A stretch of 6,997 nt of DNA from Clostridiales bacterium (lineage in GTDB: Bacteria; Bacillota; Clostridia; Tissierellales; Sedimentibacteraceae): assembly GCA_003457065.1 (NCBI GenBank), contig DMJQ01000112.1, positions 4,278-11,274 of the forward strand. The letters run 5' to 3'. Positions 1 through 5,730 of the stretch are shown here, piece by piece. The position numbers were made by a program, and so were the translations under genes. Below the pieces are notes generated by a model. That model saw only the letters and a list, made by a program, of their open reading frames with translations, was not told the origin of the DNA and did not search any database. How positions within the stretch are numbered: position 1 is the first letter of the stretch; the number at the start of each line of letters is the position of its first letter.

Positions 1-578
1 AAGAACCATACGTCTTTTTCAAGCTGCACTACTTCATTTCCGCAGCGGTCGCATACACCGTTTTGTGATTCCTCATTCGCAAGAACCACTTTACAGCTGT
101 TGCAGAAGTTAACATATGTTTTGTTTTTGTATGCAAGACCGTGCTTAAACAGCTGAACAAATATCCATTGTGTCCATTTATAATACTCCGGATCGGTTGT
201 GTCAACTGTTCTTGACCAATCAAATGAATACCCTGCAGCTTTTAACTGCGATGTGAACACCTTGATGTTTTCATCCGTAACTTTTCTCGGATGCACACCT
301 GTCTGCATGGCATAGTTTTCGGTCGGAAGCCCGAAAGCATCCCATCCTATTGGGAACAGCACATTGTATCCTTCCAGCCTTCTTTTTCTTGATATTACTT
401 CCAGCGAAGTATATGCACGGATGTGTCCAACATGCAGTCCCACTCCTGACGGATACGGGAATTCCACCAGCCCGTAAAATTTCTTTTTATCTGAATTGTC
501 ATCAGCTTTAAATGTTTCATTGTTTTCCCATATTTCCTGCCACTTTTTTTCAATTGCACTTGGATTATAAGATTTCAT
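1..578 (-). CDS. leuS: Leucyl-tRNA synthetase, N-terminal part (3' end beyond the window)
   Basis: This is the first 192 codons of a class I aminoacyl-tRNA synthetase that charges tRNA-Leu with leucine in the cytoplasm. The protein begins [14 protein letters not shown], typical of bacterial LeuRS. The ATP-binding HIGH motif appears as HVGH at residues 49-52 in the context [23 protein letters not shown] follows at about 78-88, a LeuRS hallmark of the Rossmann fold. Cysteine pairs CNSC (159, 162) and CDRC (176, 179) form the usual zinc-binding module. The ATG at 576-578 is preceded by GGAGGG (584-589) at normal spacing. Bacterial LeuRS is about 800 residues, so roughly three quarters lie off the left edge. 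The frame is open to base 1 and is partial only because the window ends. Expression is governed by the T-box leader upstream. Identity is very secure. Confidence 0.97.
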   Translation of the reverse strand, partial: MKSYNPSAIEKKWQEIWENNETFKADDNSDKKKFYGLVEFPYPSGVGLHVGHIRAYTSLEVISRKRRLEGYNVLFPIGWDAFGLPTENYAMQTGVHPRKVTDENIKVFTSQLKAAGYSFDWSRTVDTTDPEYYKWTQWIFVQLFKHGLAYKNKTYVNFCNSCKVVLANEESQNGVCDRCGNEVVQLEKDVWF

Positions 579-597
579 TTTATCCCTCCATATTATA

Positions 598-719
598 TTC
601 TGTCTCAGATGAGCGCGACAAATTCATTCTTGCTGACGCTCACATAAGTCGGTCTTTCTTTGCGGTTGACCTGACGGCCGCTTTATTCCTCACGACCGCA
701 AACCTGAATCAAGGCATAT
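598..719 (-). repeat. Hairpin-rich insert in the leuS leader; possible dispersed element
   Basis: Between the T-box terminator and the leuS ribosome site lies about 120 nt not needed by any known T-box part. It is visibly richer in G+C than its surroundings. It holds a perfect 8-bp inverted repeat (TTTGCGGT 659-666 with ACCGCAAA 695-702) and a 6-bp one (TGAGCG 610-615 with CGCTCA 637-642). Its outer parts, 605-615 and 697-707, match as an imperfect inverted repeat in 8 of 11 positions, which could be the ends of a small palindromic element. On the minus strand one reading phase holds the run [12 protein letters not shown] before a stop. No start codon with a ribosome site supports translation, so I do not call a gene. 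Whether it is repeated elsewhere in the genome cannot be seen here. Confidence 0.4.
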
Positions 720-752
720 AAAAAGTCTTCCTCCCTTGTTGGGACGAAGACT
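720..752 (-). terminator. T-box-controlled intrinsic terminator of leuS
   Basis: Read on the minus strand, AGTCTTC and GAAGACT (724-730 and 746-752) pair over 7 bp. An inner TCCC/GGGA pairing and an AACAA loop continue the stem, and five T follow (724-720). The 5' arm directly adjoins the conserved T-box sequence, so the antiterminator and terminator would be mutually exclusive folds, as in the known T-box family. Confidence 0.9.
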
Positions 753-945
753 CCGCGGTACCACCCAAATTAGACAAATGTCTCACTCAGTTATATAACG
801 GTTTTAGCCGTTTGAAACTACTTTATTCGCTTCAAATACTCATGGACGAGTTCGGTTCTCATATTTACTGCCTCGCACCACACGACAGCTCTCTTAAAAC
901 ATGTACAAACCTACTGCTTCCAATCACAGTAATTTATTCACTTTC
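720..945 (-). promoter_or_regulatory. T-box riboswitch (leucine) controlling leuS
   Basis: This is a leader RNA that binds uncharged tRNA and prevents termination. The conserved T-box GGGTGGTACCGCGG is on the minus strand at 753-766; its UGGU bulge would pair with the tRNA ACCA end, which fits the A discriminator base of tRNA-Leu. Stem I shows the AGAGAG bulge (about 888-894) and the GGTGCGAG apical loop (about 872-879). The specifier loop has AGTA on the 5' side and GAA on the 3' side (851-853), directly followed by CTC (848-850), a leucine codon that pairs with anticodon GAG. AACGG/CCGTT (797-812) forms a further hairpin like stem III. Low charged tRNA-Leu should therefore increase leuS transcription. 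The exact 5' end is estimated from the promoter. Confidence 0.95.
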
Positions 946-950
946 TACGT

Positions 951-979
951 ATTATATCAGAACGGCTTTTTTAATGCAA
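951..979 (-). promoter_or_regulatory. Promoter of the leuS T-box transcript
   Basis: A perfect TATAAT lies on the minus strand at 951-956, with TTGCAT at 974-979 (weak -35, TTG conserved) and 17 bp between. Transcription would start near 944, just before the first T-box stem. Confidence 0.65.
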
Positions 980-1006
980 TAGCAATTTTCAAAAACCAAA
1001 TAGAAA

Positions 1007-1035
1007 TTGATTAAAAAAATATTATATGATAAAAT
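1007..1035 (+). promoter_or_regulatory. Promoter of the YibE/F gene
   Basis: TTGATT (1007-1012) and TAAAAT (1030-1035) are spaced by 17 bp. It faces away from the leuS promoter about 30 bp to the left, so the two units share a divergent control region. Because this promoter would start transcription near 1042, the in-frame TTG at 1007 cannot be the translation start. Confidence 0.6.
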
Positions 1036-1069
1036 TTTCTATATCCAAATAAATCGAAATGAGGTAATC

Positions 1070-2215
1070 ATGGAAAAAATAAGCTCACACAAAAATACGT
1101 TAATTTATATTTTGACGCTGGTATTTTCGGCTGTATTCATTATAACCGGCTACAGGATGAACAAAACAGACTTACATAAAGCTGAAACAGGCAAGTCATA
1201 CAGAGCCGAAGTTATTTCTGTCGATGAAAAAACAGACGAAGAAACGGATTACGGATATGAAACAATGTCAACCAGAACAATACGTTTTACGGCAAAAATA
1301 AAAAATTCCGATTTTAAAGACACAGTAGAGGCATTTCAGTTTATTGATGAGGCCGTTGAAATTAACCCGAAAGAAATAGAAGCAGGCGATGACATAATCA
1401 TTGCACAGCTCAGTTCAAGGACAAACATCGACGAAAACGTGTGGACTTTCATTGAATACTACAGAGCAGACTCGCTCATTATACTGGCGTCGGTATTTTT
1501 CGCACTCCTTGTTCTGGTATGCAGAAAAAAAGGCATAAACACAATAATCTCTTTAATTATTACTTGCCTTTCAATATTTATGGTTTTTATCCCATCCATA
1601 TTGAAGGGAAACAACGTCTATGTTTCGTCCATAATAATATGCATCTTTATTATATTCACAAGCCTCTTTATAATTAACGGCGCTCATAAAAAAACATTGT
1701 GCGCAATCGTAGGAAATTTAGGAGGTTTGGCGGCTGCCGGGATTCTTTCATATGTTGTAAGCGGCATGCTCAACATGACAGGAATGATAGATCAGGATTC
1801 CATATTCTTGTTGATGATTAACCCCGATAATCCCATAAACTTAAAGGCCATTCTCTGGAGCAGCATTGTAATAGGCTCATTGGGTGCGGTTATGGACATT
1901 TCAATGTCCATTGCATCAGCCATAAACGAACTTGCAGAAAATATGGAAAATAAAAATTTCAATGTGCTGCTGCGTTCCGGATTAAATATCGGACAAGATT
2001 CCATCGGAACAATGACAAACACATTGATACTGGCTTACATAGGAAGTTCGCTGTCCATAGTGCTGCTGATTGTTGTATATAACAGCGACTTTCTGCAGCT
2101 TATAAATCTTGAAATGATAGTATTTGAAATACTGCAGGCAATAATAGGAAGCATGGGAATACTTCTTGCCATTCCCGTCACTTCATTGATCTGTGCGTAT
2201 ATATTCAATAAATAA
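1070..2215 (+). CDS. YibE/F family multi-pass membrane protein
   Basis: A 381-residue integral membrane protein resembling the YibE/F family (YibE_F domain), whose transported substrate or function is not established. Residues about 8-28 form an N-terminal membrane helix (LIYILTLVFSAVFIITGY). A polar, probably extracytoplasmic stretch of about 110 residues follows, then several further hydrophobic segments up to the C-terminus. The region VIGSLGAVMDISMSIASAINE followed by SGLNIGQDSIGTMTNTLILAYIG is the most family-like part. I chose the ATG at 1070 because GAGGT lies 5 bases before it and because the upstream in-frame TTG falls on the promoter -35 box. The gene stands alone, divergent from leuS and followed by a 181-bp spacer before lrp. 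Some Firmicutes carry two such genes in tandem; only one is seen here. Family assignment is good; cellular role is open. Confidence 0.88.
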   Translation: MEKISSHKNTLIYILTLVFSAVFIITGYRMNKTDLHKAETGKSYRAEVISVDEKTDEETDYGYETMSTRTIRFTAKIKNSDFKDTVEAFQFIDEAVEINPKEIEAGDDIIIAQLSSRTNIDENVWTFIEYYRADSLIILASVFFALLVLVCRKKGINTIISLIITCLSIFMVFIPSILKGNNVYVSSIIICIFIIFTSLFIINGAHKKTLCAIVGNLGGLAAAGILSYVVSGMLNMTGMIDQDSIFLLMINPDNPINLKAILWSSIVIGSLGAVMDISMSIASAINELAENMENKNFNVLLRSGLNIGQDSIGTMTNTLILAYIGSSLSIVLLIVVYNSDFLQLINLEMIVFEILQAIIGSMGILLAIPVTSLICAYIFNK

Positions 2216-2259
2216 TTCAAACGAGGCTGCAAGGGTGAATGGCGTACAACTTTACGATT

Positions 2260-2298
2260 TGCACGCAGATGCAGAAAACATCAGTGCATTCTTTAATA
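2260..2298 (+). terminator. Possible weak terminator after the YibE/F gene
   Basis: TGCAC (2260-2264) and GTGCA (2284-2288) can pair, with an inner GATG/CATC stem (2268-2271, 2279-2282). A T-rich but interrupted run, TTCTTTAATAATTT, follows. The stem is bulged and the T-tract imperfect, so the call is tentative. Confidence 0.3.
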
Positions 2299-2300
2299 AT

Positions 2301-2368
2301 TTAATATTTTAAGTCGATTGCTTAATATTTTATTGTATTTACATCAGACATTTACTTTTGATTAAGCA
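2301..2368 (+). promoter_or_regulatory. Repeats upstream of lrp-lysE; candidate operator region
   Basis: TTAATATTTTA occurs twice in direct orientation (2301-2311 and 2322-2332), exactly 21 bp apart, about two helical turns. TGCTTAAT (2319-2326) is the inverse of ATTAAGCA (2361-2368), the centres being 42 bp apart, about four turns; the second copy lies between the -35 and -10 boxes. Helically phased A+T-rich repeats are what octameric or dimeric Lrp proteins commonly bind, so autoregulation is plausible, but A+T-rich DNA also gives such repeats by chance. Confidence 0.35.
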
Positions 2369-2379
2369 TTTGATAAAAT
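2351..2379 (+). promoter_or_regulatory. Promoter of the lrp-lysE operon
   Basis: TTTACT (2351-2356) and TAAAAT (2374-2379) are separated by 17 bp. Transcription would begin near 2386, giving a very short leader that starts almost at the ribosome site AAGGAG (2387-2392). Confidence 0.5.
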
Positions 2380-2396
2380 AACTTAAAAGGAGTGTT

Positions 2397-2840
2397 ATGA
2401 TGGATGCGATTGATTATGCAATTCTTAATGAGCTTAAAGAAAACGGAAGGGCTTCTGCCTCTGAAATAAGCAAAAAAGTAAACTTGTCCGTTCCTGCCGT
2501 TGCCGAACGAATCAAAAAACTTGAAAAGGCAGAAATAATTCATCAATATACGATTAAAATAAACCGAATCAAGGCAGATAAACGCCTTTTAGCATTTATC
2601 TTTGTCAATATAGATAAGACAGAAAATATTGATGGCTTCAGAAATGCGGTTGTAAAGCACAACTGTGTCTTAGAGTGTCATCATGTTGCCGGCGCATATG
2701 ATTATTTATTGAAGGTTGTCACGGAGGATACAGAGGCTCTTGAGAATTTTTTATCTAAGACACTAAAGAAAATAAAGGGCGTTTCAAGCTCAAACACCAT
2801 TATTACTCTTATGACCCTGAAAGAAGAAATTAATTTTTAG
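2397..2840 (+). CDS. Lrp/AsnC family transcriptional regulator
   Basis: A 146-147-residue protein of normal length for the feast/famine regulator family. Residues about 3-60 hold the AsnC-type winged helix-turn-helix (DYAILNELKENGRASASEIS, then VNLSVPAVAERIKKLEKAEI with the recognition helix). About 65-145 form the RAM/ligand-binding domain (FIFVNID, then VAGAYDYLLKV), which in this family binds amino acids and mediates oligomerisation. Two ATG codons occur in a row (2397, 2400). AAGGAG at 2387-2392 sits 4 bases from the first and 7 from the second, so the second is perhaps used. The exporter gene starts 11 bp after its stop, so they form one operon; this regulator probably senses the amino acid exported by its neighbour and controls the pair. 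The ligand cannot be read from the sequence. Confidence 0.93.
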   Translation: MMDAIDYAILNELKENGRASASEISKKVNLSVPAVAERIKKLEKAEIIHQYTIKINRIKADKRLLAFIFVNIDKTENIDGFRNAVVKHNCVLECHHVAGAYDYLLKVVTEDTEALENFLSKTLKKIKGVSSSNTIITLMTLKEEINF

Positions 2841-2851
2841 GAAGGTGTGCC

Positions 2852-3490
2852 ATGTTTTTAAAAGGTCTTAGATTTGGAATGCTGTTGCAGCTTGCCGTCG
2901 GGCCCATGTGTCTAATGGTGTTTAATACGTCCGCTACATACGGGTTTATTTACGGCCTGTTCCTTGTTTTTGCCATAGTTCTCGTGGATGCTCTGTACAT
3001 TGCCTTATCCTGTGTGGGAGTAGCCGCCGTCATTAACAGGGTAAAAGTTAAGGCGGTCGTAAAACTGGCAGGCTGTTTTGTGTTGGTTTTGTTTGGGGCA
3101 AACACAATATCTGGTGTTTTTAATCTGTCTTTGCTGCCGGACATTGCGCTGTTCTACGATGCATCAAGTGAGAACCTGTTCGTTCAAGGGCTGCTGCTGA
3201 CGGCATCAAATCCTCTGACAATTATTTTCTGGAGCAGTATGTTCTCCACACAAATGATAGAAAACGGCTGGAACAAAAAGCAGCTGTTTTTCTTCGCTGC
3301 AGGCTGTGTCTCGGCTACGGTAACTTTCTTGACGACTGTGGCATTTGTGGGAAGTATGTTAAGCGGATTTTTACCGCAGGTAATTATGCAGTTCCTTAAT
3401 GTAACCGTGGGCATTGTCTTAATCTTCTTTGGAATAAAACTTCTGTGTAAAAAGGACAAAGACGAAGCTGACGGCTCCATAGAACCATAG
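2852..3490 (+). CDS. LysE/RhtB family amino-acid exporter
   Basis: A 212-residue, very hydrophobic protein of the LysE translocator family, which exports amino acids such as lysine, arginine, homoserine or threonine by proton exchange. The N-terminus FGMLLQLAVGPMCLMVFNTSATYGFIYGL matches the family's first helix with its conserved Gly-Pro (about residues 17-18). VDALYIALSCVGVAA follows, with the Asp typical of the second helix. About six membrane segments can be counted, including TASNPLTIIFWSSMF with the family's Asn-Pro (NP) motif in the middle. The short polar tail CKKDKDEADGSIEP is probably cytoplasmic. The ATG at 2852 is preceded by GGAAGGTG. It is cotranscribed with the Lrp-type gene and ends just before a strong hairpin terminator. 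Substrate is not predictable; the Lrp partner favours an amino acid over a metal. Confidence 0.9.
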   Translation: MFLKGLRFGMLLQLAVGPMCLMVFNTSATYGFIYGLFLVFAIVLVDALYIALSCVGVAAVINRVKVKAVVKLAGCFVLVLFGANTISGVFNLSLLPDIALFYDASSENLFVQGLLLTASNPLTIIFWSSMFSTQMIENGWNKKQLFFFAAGCVSATVTFLTTVAFVGSMLSGFLPQVIMQFLNVTVGIVLIFFGIKLLCKKDKDEADGSIEP

Positions 3491-3491
3491 T

Positions 3492-3540
3492 AACAAGCTG
3501 AGAGCAGTAATTAATCACTGCTCTCAGCTTGTTTGGCTTT
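3492..3540 (+). terminator. Strong intrinsic terminator of the lrp-lysE operon
   Basis: A perfect 17-bp inverted repeat (3492-3508 with 3517-3533, beginning AACAAGCTGAGAGCAGT) has an 8-base loop and is followed by TTTGGCTTTTAATC. It lies between two convergent genes, 7 bases past the DUF134 stop codon, so it may also block minus-strand transcription, though the minus strand has only a poor T-tract. Confidence 0.88.
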
Positions 3541-3896
3541 TAATCATTGCACCTGAATCTGTGCCTTTGACATTTATCTTTCCTGCAAAAATCTCCGTCA
3601 CCGTCACATAGCTTGTAGTCTCCGCCTTCGATTCTGAGAACTTTTCCGTTAACCAAAGACTCGGCAAGTTTTTTTCTTGCTTCGCTGTATATTCCCTGAA
3701 CGGTTGTACGTGCCACATTCATTCGTACGGCGCAGTCTTCCTGTGACAGCCCTTCCAGGTCAATAAGCCTTATGGTTTCATATTCGTCAACGGTCATGAG
3801 GACAAATGTCTTTTCCTGAGCGTGTGAATCTAACGGTCCGAATTTACTGCTGCAGGGCAGGCAGCATACTTTTCTCCATTTTCTGGGCCTGGGCAT
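3540..3896 (-). CDS. DUF134 family DNA-binding protein
   Basis: A 118-residue protein of the DUF134 family (predicted DNA-binding, resembling sigma-70 region 4 helix-turn-helix). It starts MPRPRKWRKVC, the family signature. The helix-turn-helix lies about residues 49-75 (GLSQEDCAVRMNVARTTVQG, then IYSEARKKLAE). Cysteines 11, 12, 15 and a C-terminal cluster 97, 104, 109, 116 suggest bound metal or an Fe-S cluster; this is inference. I prefer the ATG at 3894-3896, because AAGGGTGG (3902-3909) lies 5 bases before it and the family begins with MPRP. A GTG three codons upstream overlaps that ribosome site. It is the second gene of an operon, 33 bp after mrp, a frequent pairing in anaerobes. It may control its own operon. 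No target gene has been shown by sequence here. Confidence 0.9.
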   Translation of the reverse strand: MPRPRKWRKVCCLPCSSKFGPLDSHAQEKTFVLMTVDEYETIRLIDLEGLSQEDCAVRMNVARTTVQGIYSEARKKLAESLVNGKVLRIEGGDYKLCDGDGDFCRKDKCQRHRFRCND

Positions 3897-3929
3897 TATA
3901 ACCACCCTTCATTATTCATTATTTTTTAT

Positions 3930-4769
3930 TTATTTTTTCCATTCATCTTTTTCTATAATTTCAGCAACATCGCCAAACAAGCCACCGTCGCACAATTCAA
4001 CTTCACCTCTGTCAATTTTTGCAGCCATATCAGGATCTATGGGAAGCTGTGCAAGTACATTTAAATTATGTTTCTTTGCGATTTTCTCGATATTGCTGTC
4101 TCCGAAAATTTTATGCTCTTTATTGCAGTCGGGACATTTGAAATACGACATGTTTTCAACCACACCTATGATTGGAATATTCATGTTTTCAGCCATTTTA
4201 ACAGCCTTCTCCACTATCATGGAAACCAGCTCCTGTGGTGATGTTACCACAATAATTCCGTCTATGGGTATTGACTGGAACACTGTAAGAGGTACGTCGC
4301 CTGTTCCGGGAGGCATATCTACAAACATGTAATCAATGTCTTTCCATATTACTTCTGTCCAAAACTGTTTTACCGTGCCTGCAATGACCGGTCCTCTCCA
4401 TATTACCGGGTCCGTGTCATTTTTAAGCAGCAAATTTATTGACATAATTTCAATACCTGTCTTGCTTTTGCACGGAAGTATTCCATATCCGTTGCCCATT
4501 GCTTTTTCAGTCACTCCGAAAGCCTTAGGAATTGAAGGTCCGGTAATGTCCGCATCTAAAACCGCAACCTTATGACCTCTCTTTCTCATTGCCACAGCCA
4601 GCATTGAAGTAACAAATGATTTTCCTACTCCGCCTTTACCGCTCACTACTCCGATTACTTTTTTGATGCTGCTCATCTCATGAGGTTTTTCCAAAAAATC
4701 ATCGGCTGTTTTTCTGCTGTCGCAGTCCTGATTGCATGAACTGCAGTTTGAATTACAATTTTCACTCAT
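3930..4769 (-). CDS. mrp: Mrp/NBP35-type P-loop ATPase, Fe-S cluster carrier
   Basis: A 279-residue cytoplasmic ATPase of the Mrp/NBP35 family, which carries and transfers Fe-S clusters to apoproteins. The N-terminus has a Cys cluster, C5, C9, C12 and C16 (MSENCNSNCSSCNQDC), similar in idea to the N-terminal cluster site of Nbp35. The deviant Walker A, GKGGVGKS, is at residues 44-51, with both lysines of the SIMIBI/MinD class. DADITGPS (72-79) and DMPPGTGD (151-158) are the switch and Walker B-like motifs. The CPDC pair at 212 and 215 is the conserved cluster-bridging site. Length is normal for this class. The ATG at 4767-4769 follows AGGAG (4776-4780) by 6 bases. It is the first gene of an operon with the DUF134 regulator. 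The promoter lies directly upstream with two palindromes, pointing to regulated expression. Family is certain; the client proteins are unknown. Confidence 0.95.
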   Translation of the reverse strand: MSENCNSNCSSCNQDCDSRKTADDFLEKPHEMSSIKKVIGVVSGKGGVGKSFVTSMLAVAMRKRGHKVAVLDADITGPSIPKAFGVTEKAMGNGYGILPCKSKTGIEIMSINLLLKNDTDPVIWRGPVIAGTVKQFWTEVIWKDIDYMFVDMPPGTGDVPLTVFQSIPIDGIIVVTSPQELVSMIVEKAVKMAENMNIPIIGVVENMSYFKCPDCNKEHKIFGDSNIEKIAKKHNLNVLAQLPIDPDMAAKIDRGEVELCDGGLFGDVAEIIEKDEWKK

Positions 4770-4807
4770 TTTTTTCTCCTGGTCAATAACTTTTTATTTT
4801 AGTATTA

Positions 4808-4857
4808 TAACATATGTAAATTTCTATTTCATTATACTACGTTTATGACATATGTCA
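4808..4857 (-). promoter_or_regulatory. Twin palindromes around the mrp promoter; candidate operators
   Basis: TGACATATGTCA (4846-4857) is a perfect 12-bp palindrome that overlaps the -35 box of the mrp promoter. A second copy of the core, ACATATGT (4810-4817, within an imperfect 12-bp palindrome 4808-4819), lies just after the expected transcription start. The centres are 38 bp apart. A pair of matching dyads at -35 and at about +10 is a common repressor arrangement. The protein that binds is unknown; the DUF134 protein of the same operon is one candidate. Confidence 0.5.
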
Positions 4858-4858
4858 A
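4831..4858 (-). promoter_or_regulatory. Promoter of the mrp-DUF134 operon
   Basis: On the minus strand TTGACA (4853-4858) and TATAAT (4831-4836) are both perfect consensus boxes with a 16-bp spacer. Transcription would start near 4824, leaving a leader of about 55 bases. Such a strong promoter for a carrier protein suggests that repression sets its level. Confidence 0.8.
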
Positions 4859-4949
4859 CAATGAATAAACTGCCTTTGATTATGCCATAATTATAATAAT
4901 TTTTGAAATATTTAATTGTGCCAAAGATTATTTTTTTAAGCAATAATAC

Positions 4950-4978
4950 TTGATAAAAAATATCATTTTTGCTATAAT
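4950..4978 (+). promoter_or_regulatory. Promoter of mntP
   Basis: TTGATA (4950-4955) and TATAAT (4973-4978) are separated by 17 bp, 11 of 12 consensus positions. Transcription would start near 4985, immediately before the riboswitch. The stretch 4860-4949 between this and the mrp promoter is A+T-rich and I see nothing definite in it. Confidence 0.8.
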
Positions 4979-4984
4979 GAAAAA

Positions 4985-5075
4985 TACCCATGAGGGAGTA
5001 GTTTACACGTATGTGCGGTAAGTCAACATATTGATCTTTTTGATCTGGCTTATCTTAAAGAACGAGACTCATGCA
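4985..5075 (+). promoter_or_regulatory. yybP-ykoY manganese riboswitch controlling mntP
   Basis: The leader has the conserved parts of the yybP-ykoY aptamer: GGGAGTAG (about 4994-5001), a short P2-type hairpin, AAGTC (5020-5024) pairing with GGCTT (5047-5051), the TTATC segment of the second binding loop (5050-5054), and the closing GAGACT (5064-5069). P1 is formed by CATGAG (4989-4994) and CTCATG (5068-5073). That same CTCATG is the 5' arm of the following terminator, so Mn2+ binding, which holds P1, should prevent termination and switch mntP on. The family and its manganese ligand are established; the exact fold here is my reading. Confidence 0.9.
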
Positions 5076-5109
5076 TCGCTTTCGGCATGCATGAGTCTTT
5101 ATTTTTACT
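5065..5109 (+). terminator. Riboswitch-controlled terminator before mntP
   Basis: AGACTCATGCAT (5065-5076) and ATGCATGAGTCT (5087-5098) form a perfect 12-bp stem with a 10-base loop, followed by TTTATTTTTACTT. It ends 12 bases before the start codon of mntP and shares its 5' arm with P1 of the riboswitch. Confidence 0.92.
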
Positions 5110-5120
5110 TAGGAGGAAAC

Positions 5121-5693
5121 ATGGATACAATTACCCTGATTATTACGTCCATAGGTCTGTCTATGGATGCCTGTGCGGTGTCCATATCAAACGGCATGTG
5201 TTTCAGCAATATCCAAAAAAAGCAGATACTGGCAACGGCCTTTGCTTTCGGTTTTTTTCAGACATTAATGCCGCTAATAGGATATGCCGTGGGCGCCATA
5301 TTCAGTGAAACCATAAACTTTCTGGATCACTGGATAGCACTTATTCTGCTGAGCACCATAGGCGGAAAAATGATTATTGATGCGGTAAAGGAGCTTAAAA
5401 ATCCGGAAGTGTGTCACTTGAGCTGCAAAAATCTCACGCTGAGAACATTGCTGCTGCAGGCCATTGCCACAAGTATCGACGCATTGGCTGTAGGTGTAGG
5501 ATTTGCCGTAATGAAGGTCGATATTTTAAAGGCTGTTCTTTCCATCGGAATAATAACTTTTATCAATTCAGTAGTGGGCTCAAACCTCGGCAGAAAATTC
5601 GGCCAGATGTTCAAACAAAAAGCCGAAATACTTGGCGGAGCCATTTTAGTAATTATGGGAATTAAAATATTTTTGGAACACACATTACTTTGA
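5121..5693 (+). CDS. mntP: Manganese efflux pump MntP
   Basis: A 190-residue inner-membrane protein of the MntP family that exports Mn2+ when the metal is in excess. Two related halves are visible. The first has GLSMDACAVS with Asp16, and the second has ATSIDALAVGVG with Asp120; these Asp residues lie in the membrane helices and correspond to residues needed for transport in the family. About six hydrophobic helices span the protein. GGKMIIDAVKE lies in the loop before the second half. The ATG at 5121 follows AGGAGG (5111-5116) and gives the family's start and length. The frame stays open upstream to 5031, but that stretch is riboswitch and terminator RNA, not protein. Regulation by the manganese riboswitch directly upstream strongly supports the substrate. 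It is transcribed alone. Confidence 0.95.
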   Translation: MDTITLIITSIGLSMDACAVSISNGMCFSNIQKKQILATAFAFGFFQTLMPLIGYAVGAIFSETINFLDHWIALILLSTIGGKMIIDAVKELKNPEVCHLSCKNLTLRTLLLQAIATSIDALAVGVGFAVMKVDILKAVLSIGIITFINSVVGSNLGRKFGQMFKQKAEILGGAILVIMGIKIFLEHTLL

Positions 5694-5730
5694 TTATATT
5701 TTGTCGAAAAATTAACAATGATAAAGTGTG

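Noticed and set aside
111..120. Further ACATATGT copies (also at 6177-6184) as members of the mrp operator set
   Set aside because: Both lie inside coding sequence (leuS and the GntR gene), where the codons explain them.
512..721. Plus-strand open frame of 69 codons over the leuS start and leader
   Set aside because: It is antisense to leuS and its leader, has no ribosome site, and its sequence is explained by the leuS start codons and the leader insert.
1007..1069. N-terminal extension of the YibE/F protein from a TTG
   Set aside because: The TTG coincides with the promoter -35 box and lacks a ribosome site; the ATG at 1070 has one.
2235..2312. 25-codon frame from a GTG between the YibE/F gene and lrp
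   Set aside because: No properly spaced ribosome site and no recognisable family; a decayed gene remnant is possible but cannot be supported.
4951..4965. TGATA-5-TATCA dyad at the mntP -35 as a metal-regulator box
   Set aside because: It does not resemble the known MntR or Fur box patterns, it is short and A+T-rich, and the riboswitch already explains manganese control.
5031..5120. Upstream extension of MntP by 30 residues
   Set aside because: This stretch is riboswitch and terminator RNA; the ATG at 5121 has AGGAGG and gives the family start.
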